Shown here piece by piece: positions 1 through 8,212 of a stretch of DNA of 64,000 nucleotides (position 1 is its first letter; each line of letters starts with the position of its first letter). The position numbers and the translations under genes are program-made. Source of the DNA: Arthrobacter sp. cf158 (GTDB lineage: Bacteria > Actinomycetota > Actinomycetes > Actinomycetales > Micrococcaceae); contig NZ_FNNR01000014.1 in the NCBI RefSeq assembly GCF_900106835.1, positions 1 to 64,000 on the forward strand, read 5' to 3'. The notes under the pieces were generated by a model. The model was not told where the DNA came from. It made no database searches and saw only the letters and a program-made list of their open reading frames with translations.

Positions 1-2
1 CG

Positions 3-281
3 CCTCAATGGTCACGGATCGAATGGGCCCAACAACTACTCATCCACGCCTACACCAGAACCAGCCCCCAACACGCAGCACCCATCCTCACCACCATCGG
101 ATACATCAACTGGTGGGAAGGCCGAGGATCCAAAGCACACCAATACATGCAACTCGCTCTCGACACAGACCCCGGCTACCGCTTCGCACGCCTAACCGAT
201 CAAATGCTCGGAGCCGGAATCATCGCCGGCTGGAACACCGACAAAAACACCGCCTACAAAACCCGACTCGACATGCCATAA
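3..281 (+). CDS. DUF4192 family protein, C-terminal part (5' end outside window)
   Basis: An open frame enters from the left edge and stops at TAA 279-281, giving 92 residues. It contains the segment TIGYINWWEGRGSKAHQYMQ followed by LALDTDPGYRFARL, the ending typical of actinobacterial DUF4192 proteins, which have a conserved WW.GRG motif and then a paired helix. No function is established for the family. Its codon use is biased to C/G at third positions. A second, decayed copy of the same 3' region lies near 5043-5260, so this end of the gene has been duplicated or split by a rearrangement. Only the C-terminus can be seen, so total length and start are unknown. Confidence 0.7.
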   Translation, partial: PQWSRIEWAQQLLIHAYTRTSPQHAAPILTTIGYINWWEGRGSKAHQYMQLALDTDPGYRFARLTDQMLGAGIIAGWNTDKNTAYKTRLDMP

Positions 282-1049
282 GTTACTGTGTCCGAGTCCG
301 GAAAGTTTCAATGACGTTGGCCAGTCGCGCCCAGAGAAGAACTCGCTTCCCGAACGGGCCTACTGCCAGGTCACGAATCCGTGGGGACTGTCGATCAGCC
401 TGGCGACCGGGCTGTCATCCAGTGACTAGGCAGCCACTCAGAGGCCGGACGTTCGCCGCATCCTGACCCGCCAATCCAGCGTCATGCATGGCATCGAGAA
501 TCATCAGAACCGATTTTGACCAGGGGCAACACTAGGCACCCAGAGCCCTCCATCGGGGCCAATGGCGGTCCTCGTAATCCGCTACGGACGCAACCGCGAG
601 GAGATTAGCCTGCGGCGCCGCACGGGGCCGTTCAACCTTCTGTGAGGCGTCCGCGCTTGAACAAGACCCCGACGAGGTCCGCCAGCACCTTCAACGCTGG
701 CGATGCGAATCTACCCAAACATTTTCGTGAACACACACACGCAATAGAGCAGCAGTCCACTTCGCCGGCTAAAACGGCGGCATTGGAACCCCCTTCGTGC
801 ACGCACCCCTCGCCTGGAGCAAGGCTAGCCCGCCGCAAGCGCTGCCGCCCGCTGTCAGCACTCAACAGCCACGGCGTCGGGCACTTCCTTTGCTTCACCG
901 CCACGCAGCAGCAGCCTCGCAACGGACAACCATTCAGAACCATTTAGATACCAAATAGTCCCTGTTCTGCATTATCAGACCGTGGAGTTGCTAAATGGTA
1001 CTAATCTTGTATCCTAGATCACAGAGACACCGCGACGAAGGAGTCAGTC
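282..1049. other. Intergenic stretch without a supportable gene
   Basis: Several frames are open here on both strands (for example 642-947 plus and 632-943 minus), but they overlap each other, lack ribosome sites and their products resemble nothing known. The right end carries a candidate promoter for the following operon and an 8-base inverted repeat CCATTTAG (940-947) / CTAAATGG (991-998). I see no RNA gene or mobile element. Confidence 0.4.
988..1015 (+). promoter_or_regulatory. Candidate promoter of the dehydrogenase/MFS/aldolase operon
   Basis: TTGCTA (988-993) and TATCCT (1010-1015) are separated by 16 bases and lie 35 bases upstream of the first start codon. The CTAAATGG half of an inverted repeat overlaps the -35 element, which would suit repression by the GntR protein encoded downstream. 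The match to consensus is moderate. Confidence 0.35.
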
Positions 1050-1949
1050 TTGAAAACCACAATCATTGGTTCTGGCCAAGTCGGCCTGTGCTGGGCTCAG
1101 GCGCTCAATGCGCACTCGTCCCACACAATTTCACTATCGGACCCGCAGCCACCTGCGGCTGCCTCGAGTTGGTCTGCGAACTCCGGCGTTCTAATCCGCC
1201 CGGTAGTTTCAGAATGGATCACTGATCAGGACATTGTTCTGGTCTGCGTTCCCGGGTCGGTGCTCCCGTTAGTTGCTGGACCATTGGTGCAGCACCTCAA
1301 CGCGGGTGCCACAATAATTGATATGACTACGGCGGCAGCCCAGGCGAAGCGGGAAGCCGCGGCCTTGGCATCTGCTGCGGGCATCGACTACGTCGACATC
1401 GCAATTACTGGAGCGGTGGCCCTAAACGGGGTACGCACACCGCTGCTTTATGCCGGTCAGCCCAACCCCGCTGCCGAGGAATTGCTCCGGGACGCCGGCG
1501 CCCCCGTGCGGGTTCTCCCGGACAGCACACCGGGAGACGCCGTAACGGTGAAACTGCTGCGTTCGGTAATCATGAAGGGACTGGAAGCACTGGCCGTCGA
1601 GGCCTTCCCTGCGGCCCGGTCCTATGGCGTCTTTGACCAGCTGTGCACCGTTCTGAGCGACGTGGACCAAGCACCATTCACGGATTTGCTTAAGAGCATG
1701 GTCGCCACACACCCTGGCCACTCGGTCCGCCGACACGCTGAGGTGCTCGAATCCGCAGCGCAGCTCGACCGCGCGGGATATCCGGCAGAACTGACCGGCA
1801 ACGTGGCCGCCAAGTACGCGGTCACCGCCGACAACCTCAAGGCCACCGGCGGCCCCAGCGGCTCCACCTTTGAAGACTCGATGGACTGGCTGGACTCCCT
1901 GGCCCAGTCCACAACAGCAACGACATCCACGCAGGAGGTGCTGGCATGA
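1050..1949 (+). CDS. NAD(P)-dependent oxidoreductase, 6PGDH-like with DUF1932 domain
   Basis: The 299-residue protein starts at TTG with GAAGGAG seven bases upstream. Residues 1-155 form a Rossmann NAD(P)-binding domain (GSGQVG at 7-12), and residues 165-235 match the DUF1932 alpha-helical domain, with the conserved K168-LLRS and MK175-G pattern seen in 3-hydroxyacid dehydrogenases of the 6-phosphogluconate dehydrogenase superfamily. It probably oxidises or reduces a small hydroxy acid in the cytoplasm. The stop overlaps the MFS gene start by 4 bases, so transport, oxidation and the downstream RraA-fold aldolase are likely one pathway. The actual substrate is not evident. Confidence 0.8.
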   Translation: MKTTIIGSGQVGLCWAQALNAHSSHTISLSDPQPPAAASSWSANSGVLIRPVVSEWITDQDIVLVCVPGSVLPLVAGPLVQHLNAGATIIDMTTAAAQAKREAAALASAAGIDYVDIAITGAVALNGVRTPLLYAGQPNPAAEELLRDAGAPVRVLPDSTPGDAVTVKLLRSVIMKGLEALAVEAFPAARSYGVFDQLCTVLSDVDQAPFTDLLKSMVATHPGHSVRRHAEVLESAAQLDRAGYPAELTGNVAAKYAVTADNLKATGGPSGSTFEDSMDWLDSLAQSTTATTSTQEVLA

Positions 1950-3316
1950 GCACCTCAACCGCGCGCCCCCGCGTCGGAGACGCCACCGTCCGCAAGATCA
2001 AATTCCGCATCCTGCCACTGTTGGTCATCCTCTACATCATCGCGTTCATCGACCGCGCCAACGTAGGCTTCGTAGCCAAAGAGATGAACGCCGACCTCGG
2101 CATCACCACAGCCCAGTTCGGTCTCGCCGCAGGGCTGTTCTCCATCGGATACTTCCTCTTCGAAGTACCCAGCAACATCCTCATGCGCAAGGTCGGTGCA
2201 CGCCGCTGGATCGCACGGATCCTCGTTTCTTGGGGCATCGTTGCGGTGGCCTGCGGATTCGTACAGGACTTCACTCAGCTGGCGATTATCCGGACACTCC
2301 TCGGGGTCGCTGAGGCAGGGTTCTTCCCCTGCGTCATCCTTTACCTGTCCTTCTGGTTCCCCGAGCGTGAACGCGCCCGCGTAGTCGCGCTGTTCATGAT
2401 CGCACTGCCCCTCGCCACCGTCATCGCGGCTCCCTTATCCGGACTCATCCTCGACAATGTCCACTGGGCCGGAATGGAGAGCTGGCGCTGGGTCTTCATC
2501 CTCCAAGGTGCCCCTGCCGTCATCCTGGCAGCTGTCACACTCTTCGTCCTGGTCGATGCCCCCGCCAAGGCCAAATGGCTCACTACCGAAGAGAAGGCGT
2601 GGCTGGAAACAACCCTCCAGGCAGAGCGGGACGCCAAGGTCCAGCGCCACGGCCATGTCTCCTTCTGGCGCAGCCTCGCTGGCGGACGTGTCCTAGCATT
2701 GTCGCTGATCTACTACAGCAAATCCGTGGCCATCTACGTCCTAGCCTTCTTCACCCCGCAGATCATCGCCGCCGCATCAACTCAGCTCAGCAACACCGCC
2801 GTCGGTTACATCAACGCCGTGCCCTACGGCATCGCCGCAATTGTCATGGTCTACTGGGCACGGCACTCAGACAAGAAGCGCGAACGCCGCTGGCACGTCG
2901 GTATCCCCCTCATTGCCGCAGGCGGTGGCTTGGCGCTCATGCCTTTCGCGGTGAACAACCTTATCTTGTCCATCGTTCTGCTGACCGTCATCACCGTCGC
3001 CGTCTACGCCACCTACGGCCCGTTCTGGTCCTTGCCCTCCCTGTTCCTTACCGGTCAGTCAGCAGCCGTCGGACTTGCAGCGATCAACTCCCTTGCGAAC
3101 CTTGGTGGATTCATAGGACCGTTCGCCTTCGGCGCTCTCAAGGACTCCACCGGTAGCAATAACTGGGGGCTGGCCATGGTCAGTGCCACGTGCCTCATCG
3201 CCGCAGCGATGGTGGTCGGCTTGAAATTCGTCAAGCAGGCCGAAGCCACAGCACGGATCGCAGAAGAAGAAGCCGACGCCAAGGCACAACTCGTCACCAC
3301 AGGAGATACCAAATGA
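1946..3316 (+). CDS. MFS transporter, anion:cation symporter (ACS) family
   Basis: This 456-residue membrane protein has 12 predicted hydrophobic segments in two halves separated by a charged loop near residues 195-235. The first helix carries the ACS signature FIDRANVGFV, followed by the GLFSIGYFLFEVPSNILMRK segment typical of phthalate, tartrate, galactarate and 4-hydroxyphenylacetate permeases. It should import an organic anion by proton symport. It overlaps the preceding dehydrogenase and the following aldolase gene by 4 bases each, so it probably imports the substrate of that pathway. Confidence 0.88.
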   Translation: MSTSTARPRVGDATVRKIKFRILPLLVILYIIAFIDRANVGFVAKEMNADLGITTAQFGLAAGLFSIGYFLFEVPSNILMRKVGARRWIARILVSWGIVAVACGFVQDFTQLAIIRTLLGVAEAGFFPCVILYLSFWFPERERARVVALFMIALPLATVIAAPLSGLILDNVHWAGMESWRWVFILQGAPAVILAAVTLFVLVDAPAKAKWLTTEEKAWLETTLQAERDAKVQRHGHVSFWRSLAGGRVLALSLIYYSKSVAIYVLAFFTPQIIAAASTQLSNTAVGYINAVPYGIAAIVMVYWARHSDKKRERRWHVGIPLIAAGGGLALMPFAVNNLILSIVLLTVITVAVYATYGPFWSLPSLFLTGQSAAVGLAAINSLANLGGFIGPFAFGALKDSTGSNNWGLAMVSATCLIAAAMVVGLKFVKQAEATARIAEEEADAKAQLVTTGDTK

Positions 3317-3942
3317 TCCTCAACCAAACCACAGACCCGCGCATGACCAAGCTCGCTGGACTCGGCGCAGCTACCGTCTACGAAGCAAACGGACAGCGTG
3401 ACGCCATCGACCCCGCCATCAAACCCCTGGACCCAACCTCCCGGGTCGCTGGCCGAGTGGTCACCGTTGACCTTGAACCGGGCGACAACTGGTTCATACA
3501 CGTCGCACTCCTCGAAGCTGGAGAAGGAGACATCCTCGTAGTCGACGCCAAGGGATACGTTCAGGCTGGCCCCTGGGGCGACGTCCTGACCCTCGCCGCC
3601 CAGGAGCGCGGCGTCGCCGCACTCGTCATCGACGGCGCAGTCCGCGACAGCCAGGAAATCATCGCCTCCGGCTTCCCCGTCTTCACCCGGGGAGTGTGCA
3701 TCCGCAAAACCACGAAGGTGCAAAAGGGCCGGGTCAATGTTCCCGTCACCATTGGAGGGGTTCTGATCAATCCGGGAGACATCCTGGTGGGTGACGCCGA
3801 CGGACTCGTCCGCGTCGGTCAAAACGACGTGGACACCGCGTTGGCTTCTTCCGAGCAACGCGAACTCAAAGAAGAGACCATGCGCGCACGGATCCGCGAA
3901 GGCGCCAGCACGCTCGACCTTCTCGGACTCACCCGGCCATAA
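3313..3942 (+). CDS. RraA-fold 4-hydroxy-4-methyl-2-oxoglutarate / carboxy-hydroxy-oxoadipate aldolase-like protein
   Basis: The 209-residue protein belongs to the RraA/HMG-CHA aldolase superfamily of class II pyruvate aldolases. The conserved GPWGD (86-90) and the Arg-Asp pair at 111-112 that bind substrate and the divalent metal are present, and the C-terminal extension TMRARIREGASTLDLL matches the LigK/ProA/GalC type rather than the shorter RNase-inhibitor RraA. The expected reaction is retro-aldol cleavage to pyruvate and/or oxaloacetate decarboxylation at the end of a dicarboxylic acid pathway. The ATGA overlap couples it to the transporter gene. Confidence 0.8.
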   Translation: MILNQTTDPRMTKLAGLGAATVYEANGQRDAIDPAIKPLDPTSRVAGRVVTVDLEPGDNWFIHVALLEAGEGDILVVDAKGYVQAGPWGDVLTLAAQERGVAALVIDGAVRDSQEIIASGFPVFTRGVCIRKTTKVQKGRVNVPVTIGGVLINPGDILVGDADGLVRVGQNDVDTALASSEQRELKEETMRARIREGASTLDLLGLTRP

Positions 3943-4022
3943 CACTGCCACCATGACACTAGGCTTGATCAAAAGCATCTAGCATCGTGGCCAGCCGGGA
4001 TCACGATCAGTTTGGGGAGGGC

Positions 4023-4661
4023 ATGGACACGCAGCGACAGGACGTTCTGGAGGATCTGCGCGCCAAGATCACCACAGGCAAACTACCGCCCGGAAGCCAC
4101 CTCACCGAGCGCGGACTCTGCGCCGAATACTCCCTCAGCCGCACCCCCATCCGAACGGTGTTACGAGAACTCGCGGACGAGGGCCTAGTAGTTGTCTCAC
4201 CAAACCGCGGAGTATTCGTAGCAGAGTGGACCAATGCCGACGCTGCGGAGGTAATGTCCATCCGTGCCCTTTTGGAATCCCACGCCGCAGGCCTTGCAGC
4301 GCACAGCCGCTCAGACTCCCACCTGGAAGATCTGAACCGGCTGTGCGACCGCATGGACCAACTGGCCAGCAACCGGCCCGAGGGATACCGTGCCGAGATC
4401 GCCGATCTAAACCACGAACTCCACCTGCTCATCCTCGAATCAGCAGCGTCACCCAGGCTCTTCAACATCGCAAAAGACCTCGCACTTGCCCCGCTAATGT
4501 CAGGATCTTTTCAGTATTACTCCCCCGACGAACTTCACCGCAGCTTGCAGGATCACCGATTCATCGTTGACGCCATCACCCAACGCGACGAACACCGCGC
4601 ACGGGCACTGATGGAAGGTCACCTCCGCACCTCCTATGCGGCCCTCACCCGCAGACGCTAA
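4023..4661 (+). CDS. GntR family transcriptional regulator, FCD subfamily
   Basis: It has an N-terminal winged helix (LTERGLCAEYSLSRTPIRTV, then a wing ending in SPNRGVFVAEW) and an all-helical FCD ligand-binding domain with metal-ligand pattern (D..H..L, later DHR.IVDAI). FadR/FCD proteins usually repress a neighbouring catabolic operon and release DNA on binding a carboxylate. I chose ATG 4023 (212 residues) because GGGGAGG lies just before it, although the spacing is short; an in-frame GTG at 3987 would add 12 residues. It follows the aldolase gene by about 80 bases and probably controls it. Confidence 0.85.
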   Translation: MDTQRQDVLEDLRAKITTGKLPPGSHLTERGLCAEYSLSRTPIRTVLRELADEGLVVVSPNRGVFVAEWTNADAAEVMSIRALLESHAAGLAAHSRSDSHLEDLNRLCDRMDQLASNRPEGYRAEIADLNHELHLLILESAASPRLFNIAKDLALAPLMSGSFQYYSPDELHRSLQDHRFIVDAITQRDEHRARALMEGHLRTSYAALTRRR

Positions 4662-4723
4662 AACGGCACGGGCACACAAGAGGGGCACTCAACCATCCTG
4701 CCAACCCGGAAGCCCGCAACTTC

Positions 4724-5014
4724 ATGACATCGAAGCAGCCCGAATCCCACAAACACTTCGAATGGTCTCGATTGACCAAAGCACGCGTGGAGATCCGTCT
4801 CCACGGCCGCATCCTGCGAACCGGCTTCGTCGACGCCGCCATGCCCGACTCCTCAGCCCTCTGGATCGCGGCCGACCAGCACGGGCCCCGACAGATGTTC
4901 GAAGCATGCCTCGGCCATCAGGTCTGGGTCACCCCACAGGAAATGGACGGGGAACTCAGCTACCGAATGACAACCAGCCACATCTTCGGAAAAGTCCAGC
5001 CAAGGCCTCGCTGA
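4724..5014 (+). CDS. Small conserved protein of unknown function (paralogue of the one at 7122-7385)
   Basis: The 96-residue product has third-position GC typical of coding DNA here. Its middle part (VEIRLHGR...G.VDAAMPDSSALWI...F....GHQVWV) aligns clearly with the 87-residue protein encoded on the other strand at 7122-7385, sharing the pattern VDxAMxDSSxLWL and a terminal GxxVWVxP. The spacing of beta-strand-like segments suggests a small beta barrel, but no function is known. It stands immediately before the decayed DUF4192 copy and has only a weak ribosome site. Confidence 0.6.
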   Translation: MTSKQPESHKHFEWSRLTKARVEIRLHGRILRTGFVDAAMPDSSALWIAADQHGPRQMFEACLGHQVWVTPQEMDGELSYRMTTSHIFGKVQPRPR

Positions 5015-5042
5015 CCGGAGGACCCATCACCACCGAACGTCC

Positions 5043-5260
5043 GGCCCGACCAGCGCGTTCACGTTCCCGCCACGCGATGACCCACAGCAACACATCCTCT
5101 TCGCCCAGACAGAAACTGAACCCCAATGGTCACGGATCTAATGGGCCCGATAATTACTCCTACGCGCATCCAGCAGAACCATCCCCCAGCACCCATCATC
5201 ACCATCACCGGCTTCATCAACTGGTGGCAGGGGCGCGGTTCGAAAGCAACACTCAGTCAG
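5043..5260 (+). pseudogene. Decayed duplicate of the DUF4192 3' region
   Basis: The DNA from about 5110 to 5250 is clearly related to positions 1-130: both read CAATGGTCACGGATC followed by ATGGGCCC, and in separate frames both encode PQWSRI and FINWWQGRGSKA. In the copy here Glu and Gln codons have become TAA (in the frame starting at 5043) and at least one frameshift separates the N- and C-terminal matches. It therefore cannot make a protein. The open frame upstream (DDPQQHILFAQTETE) is probably the continuation of the same gene that lies outside the left edge in the intact copy. Confidence 0.6.
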
Positions 5261-5468
5261 GGGGCTGCTGCGAGGAAGTCTCGCTGCTTAGCAACTCCAG
5301 TTTCCAGCTGACGCCGCTCCCCCGAACCCCCGGCATGAGGTCACCCTTCCGTACGTAACGGAACGGGACTGTCTCGCCGTCGGGCCGCCACCACCCACTG
5401 ACAGGAGCATGATGGCCCGTCAGAACGAGGGCGGGAACGGTGGCAGCTCCTGGATAGCGCGGTGTCAT
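5253..5468 (-). CDS. Small conserved actinobacterial protein, possibly shortened
   Basis: The 71-residue product has a pattern seen in many small actinobacterial proteins: a core APVSGWWRPDG followed by RYVRKGDLMP, suggesting a compact beta fold. Its ATG overlaps the stop of the amino acid permease gene (ATGA), so it would be translated by coupling. The last residues run into the decayed DUF4192 sequence, so the natural C-terminus may have been replaced. No function is known. Confidence 0.5.
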   Translation of the reverse strand: MTPRYPGAATVPALVLTGHHAPVSGWWRPDGETVPFRYVRKGDLMPGVRGSGVSWKLELLSSETSSQQPPD

Positions 5469-7039
5469 GACGTACTGTTTCCCGCTGGTGCCCGGCCTTG
5501 ATCAATCGCTGGACGGTTAGCCAGCACGGGAAGGCTCCCGGTGTAGCCTTCGCGTTCCTTGGCTGCAGCGGCTATTCCCTCCCGCGCAGCAAACCACCCG
5601 CCGATCAACAGCGGAATCAGCACCAGCAGCGAGGCCAGGACCCAGCGGCCCGTATCGGAAAAGCCCATGGAGACGAGCACGAAGAGCAGGAACGCCAAGG
5701 TCAGGTAAGAGGTATATGGTGCCCCAAACAAACGGAAGTTTGGGCGCGTAATCAGGCCGGACCGCGAGAGCCTGTGAAGTTTCATCTGGCACAGGATGAT
5801 GGTGGCCCAGCAGCCGATGATTCCGAGCGCTGAGACCTCCAGGACGATCTCGAAGGCTTGTGATGGTACGAGGGCGTTGAGTCCGATGCCAAGCAGGGCC
5901 ACCACCGTGGTGAACAGGATGCCGCCGTACGGAACACCTTTGCTGTTCATCCGGCCCGAGAATCGTGGCGCGGATCCATTGACGGCCATGGATCGCAGGA
6001 TTCGGCCGGTGGAGTAGAGGCCTGCGTTCAAGCTGGACAGGGCCGAGGTCAGCACCACGAAGTTCATGATGGATGCGGCCGTTGCACCCGCTTGCGGGTC
6101 GCCGAGGTGCGAGAAGAACGTGACAAACGGTGACTCACCGCACTTGTAAGCAGTGAACGGCAAAAGCAGGGAAAGCAGCAGGATGGACCCGACGTAGAAC
6201 ACGGCGATCCGGAAGACGACACTGTTGATCGCCCTGGGCATGACTTTGGCTGGTTCTTTGGTTTCACCGGCGGCCGTGCCGATCAGCTCGATGCCGGCGT
6301 AGGCGAAGATGACCCCGCTGGCGGCCAGGAGCGGCGCGATGCCGCCGTTCGGGAAGAACCCGCCGTTGTCTGCGAACAGGACCAAACCTGTAGGGCCGAC
6401 ATCGGTGGCGGCACCACTGAGGAGGAAGACGACGCCGACGACGAGGAAGCTGACCAAGGCAATGACCTTGACCAGTGCGAACCAGAACTCCATCTCACCG
6501 AAAAGCTTCACCGAAACCAGGTTCAGGGACAGCACTACCACCAGGGCGATCAGGGCCAATAGCCACTGGGGCGCTTCCTGCAACGGCGGCCAATAGAGTG
6601 CCCAGAATTTCAGGTACAGGGCCGCCGCGGTGACATCCACGATGGAGGTCATGGCCCAGTTCAGGAAGTAGAGCCAACCGGCCGCGTAGGCCATCTTTTC
6701 ACCGTAGAACTCCCGGGCGTAGGAAACGAACGAGCCGGACGATGGCCGGTGCAGGACCAGCTCTCCCAAAGCCCGGAGGATCAGGAAGCCGAAGAATCCG
6801 CAGACGGCATATACCAGCACCAGTGCCGGCCCGCTTCCGTTGAGGCGGGCGCCGGCTCCCATAAACAGACCGGTACCAATGGCTCCGCCGATGGCAATCA
6901 TTTGGATCTGTCGCGGCTTCAGTGACTTGTGATAGCCGTGTTCTTCACTGGCGAAGTCCCGGACGGCCGAAGCAACATCGCCGGTCCGCTCGCGTTCGTT
7001 TTCCAGTTCATCCGCGGGGTCGTGTGCGGGTGTATGCAT
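5465..7039 (-). CDS. Amino acid permease, APC superfamily (AnsP/GabP-like)
   Basis: This membrane protein of 524 residues has about 12 transmembrane segments. The motif KPRQIQMIAIGGAIGTGLFM in the first helix and the GELVLHRPSSGSFVSYAREF loop are diagnostic of the amino acid transporter (AAT) group, with closest resemblance to L-asparagine permease. I chose ATG 7039 because GGAG lies six bases upstream; longer starts at 7051 or 7066 lack such a site. Just upstream an imperfect inverted repeat CCGCACG/CGTGCGG (7061-7078) could regulate it. It is part of a minus-strand gene string with a hydrolase and an aminotransferase, suggesting use of an amino acid or amide. Confidence 0.87.
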   Translation of the reverse strand: MHTPAHDPADELENERERTGDVASAVRDFASEEHGYHKSLKPRQIQMIAIGGAIGTGLFMGAGARLNGSGPALVLVYAVCGFFGFLILRALGELVLHRPSSGSFVSYAREFYGEKMAYAAGWLYFLNWAMTSIVDVTAAALYLKFWALYWPPLQEAPQWLLALIALVVVLSLNLVSVKLFGEMEFWFALVKVIALVSFLVVGVVFLLSGAATDVGPTGLVLFADNGGFFPNGGIAPLLAASGVIFAYAGIELIGTAAGETKEPAKVMPRAINSVVFRIAVFYVGSILLLSLLLPFTAYKCGESPFVTFFSHLGDPQAGATAASIMNFVVLTSALSSLNAGLYSTGRILRSMAVNGSAPRFSGRMNSKGVPYGGILFTTVVALLGIGLNALVPSQAFEIVLEVSALGIIGCWATIILCQMKLHRLSRSGLITRPNFRLFGAPYTSYLTLAFLLFVLVSMGFSDTGRWVLASLLVLIPLLIGGWFAAREGIAAAAKEREGYTGSLPVLANRPAIDQGRAPAGNSTS

Positions 7040-7121
7040 ATTTTTCTCCATGGGAACGAACCGCACGTCGTCGTGCGGCTGACAATAGACTGCCCGGAGC
7101 CCCGGGCTGGTGGCCCAAGGG

Positions 7122-7385
7122 CTAGATGCTGGCGTTGGCCACGGGGTTCGCGCGGAACTGTAGGTCGCGGGGACTGATCCAGACCTCGTAGCCTTCCTTG
7201 CGAACGAAGGCCCGACGGGGCTGGACCCCGTTGCTTCTTAGCCAGAGCGTGGATGAATCGGCCATGGCGTGGTCCACGATCCCGGAGTGAACGGGTTCCC
7301 CGGGCTTGCGGATTTGTACGTGTCCGCCGATCAGGGCCGTCCAATCGTCGTACCGGATGAATTGGGGCGTGTCCCGTCGTTTCAT
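7122..7385 (-). CDS. Small conserved protein of unknown function (paralogue of 4724-5014)
   Basis: The 87-residue protein begins at ATG 7385, overlapping the hydrolase stop by 4 bases. It shares with the protein at 4724-5014 the pattern V.IR...........VDHAMADSSTLWL and a closing YEVWISP. The open frame continues much further upstream, but that part is the antisense of the hydrolase gene and is not supported. Function unknown; the operon position suggests co-expression with the hydrolase and permease. Confidence 0.62.
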   Translation of the reverse strand: MKRRDTPQFIRYDDWTALIGGHVQIRKPGEPVHSGIVDHAMADSSTLWLRSNGVQPRRAFVRKEGYEVWISPRDLQFRANPVANASI

Positions 7386-8212
7386 GCCTGCTCGCTGCTG
7401 AGGAAGAACGCTGTGAGGCGGTCCCACATTTCGGTGGCGTTCGAGTACATGGGAAAGTGGCCGCTGCGCGGGATTTCGGCCAGTTCGATGCCCTTTTCGG
7501 CCAGCAGTGGCAGATAGCTCAGGGTGTTGTTCTGAACGCCGTACATGTACATGCGGGCAAACGGCAGGGCCAGGAATCGGTCCATGAGGCCGCCATGGTC
7601 GGACAAATCCACCATGGATTCGAAGATCGGCCGGACCGCTCCGGGGCGAACTTTGTGGGGAAGGCTCGCCGCGTAGAGGCTGCTGGAGTAGAACCGGGAT
7701 TTCCACACGCGTTCCTGGAAGTCCTTGAAGAATCCCTCCGGGTCGGGATGTGAGTGGCTGATGATCTGTCGGCTCAGGAAACAGTCTTCCGGGGCCACGT
7801 TGCCCTCGATGTCCGAGAAACTCACAACGCGGGCTGGGTCTTGATCTGCCAGCAGCAGTGCCGTCAGCCCGCCCATGGAGTGACCTACCAGATGAAAGCG
7901 CTCGATGCCTTGGGAGGCAAGGACTTCTTTCGCGACGGCGACAAGAAAATGCACAGAGATGGCGTTCAGGTCCGAGCAGGAGGTTGCGCCGCACCCGGGG
8001 GCATCGTAGGCAAGAATGGGACGATCAGCGAGCTCTACCTGTTGGATGACGTCGGCATAGTCCTCTTTGGTGGATCCGAAGCCGTGGAGGAAGACAATTG
8101 GGATCCCGGTACCGGCGCGGTACATGCCGGCAACTTTGACGCGGACTCCGTCGAGGTCGAGGGGAAGGGTGAAAGGCTCAAGCTTGGTCAGGCCAGGCAA
8201 GGAAATCTCCAT
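7382..8212 (-). CDS. Alpha/beta hydrolase
   Basis: The 276-residue protein has the alpha/beta hydrolase layout: oxyanion-hole HGFGS at 43-47, nucleophile elbow GHSMGG with Ser112, and a late His in IPRSGHFPMY near residue 257. The acid residue is probably in the segment before it. Such cytoplasmic enzymes hydrolyse esters, lactones or amides. The gene overlaps its neighbours at both ends (4 bases with the small protein, 35 bases with the RpoA-CTD-like gene), which supports a single transcript with the aminotransferase and RraA-fold genes upstream. Confidence 0.85.
   Translation of the reverse strand: MEISLPGLTKLEPFTLPLDLDGVRVKVAGMYRAGTGIPIVFLHGFGSTKEDYADVIQQVELADRPILAYDAPGCGATSCSDLNAISVHFLVAVAKEVLASQGIERFHLVGHSMGGLTALLLADQDPARVVSFSDIEGNVAPEDCFLSRQIISHSHPDPEGFFKDFQERVWKSRFYSSSLYAASLPHKVRPGAVRPIFESMVDLSDHGGLMDRFLALPFARMYMYGVQNNTLSYLPLLAEKGIELAEIPRSGHFPMYSNATEMWDRLTAFFLSSEQA

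Noticed and set aside
632..947. Two overlapping open frames on opposite strands, about 100 codons each
   Set aside because: They are antisense to each other, have no ribosome site, no recognisable product and no codon bias matching the neighbours.
3055..3978. Long minus-strand open frame of about 300 codons
   Set aside because: It lies opposite the MFS and RraA-fold genes, whose families are clear; long antisense frames are common in GC-rich DNA.
4636..5358. Open frame of 240 codons across the small gene and the DUF4192 remnant
   Set aside because: It is a different frame from the 96-residue protein and its product is a low-complexity Pro/Ser/Arg/His string.
7058..7078. CCGCACG/CGTGCGG repeat as a terminator
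   Set aside because: It lies at the start of the permease gene without a T-run; at best it is an operator or leader hairpin.
7386..7994. Upstream extension of the small protein at 7122-7385
   Set aside because: The extra 200 codons are another frame of the alpha/beta hydrolase on the same strand; only the last 87 codons resemble the paralogue.
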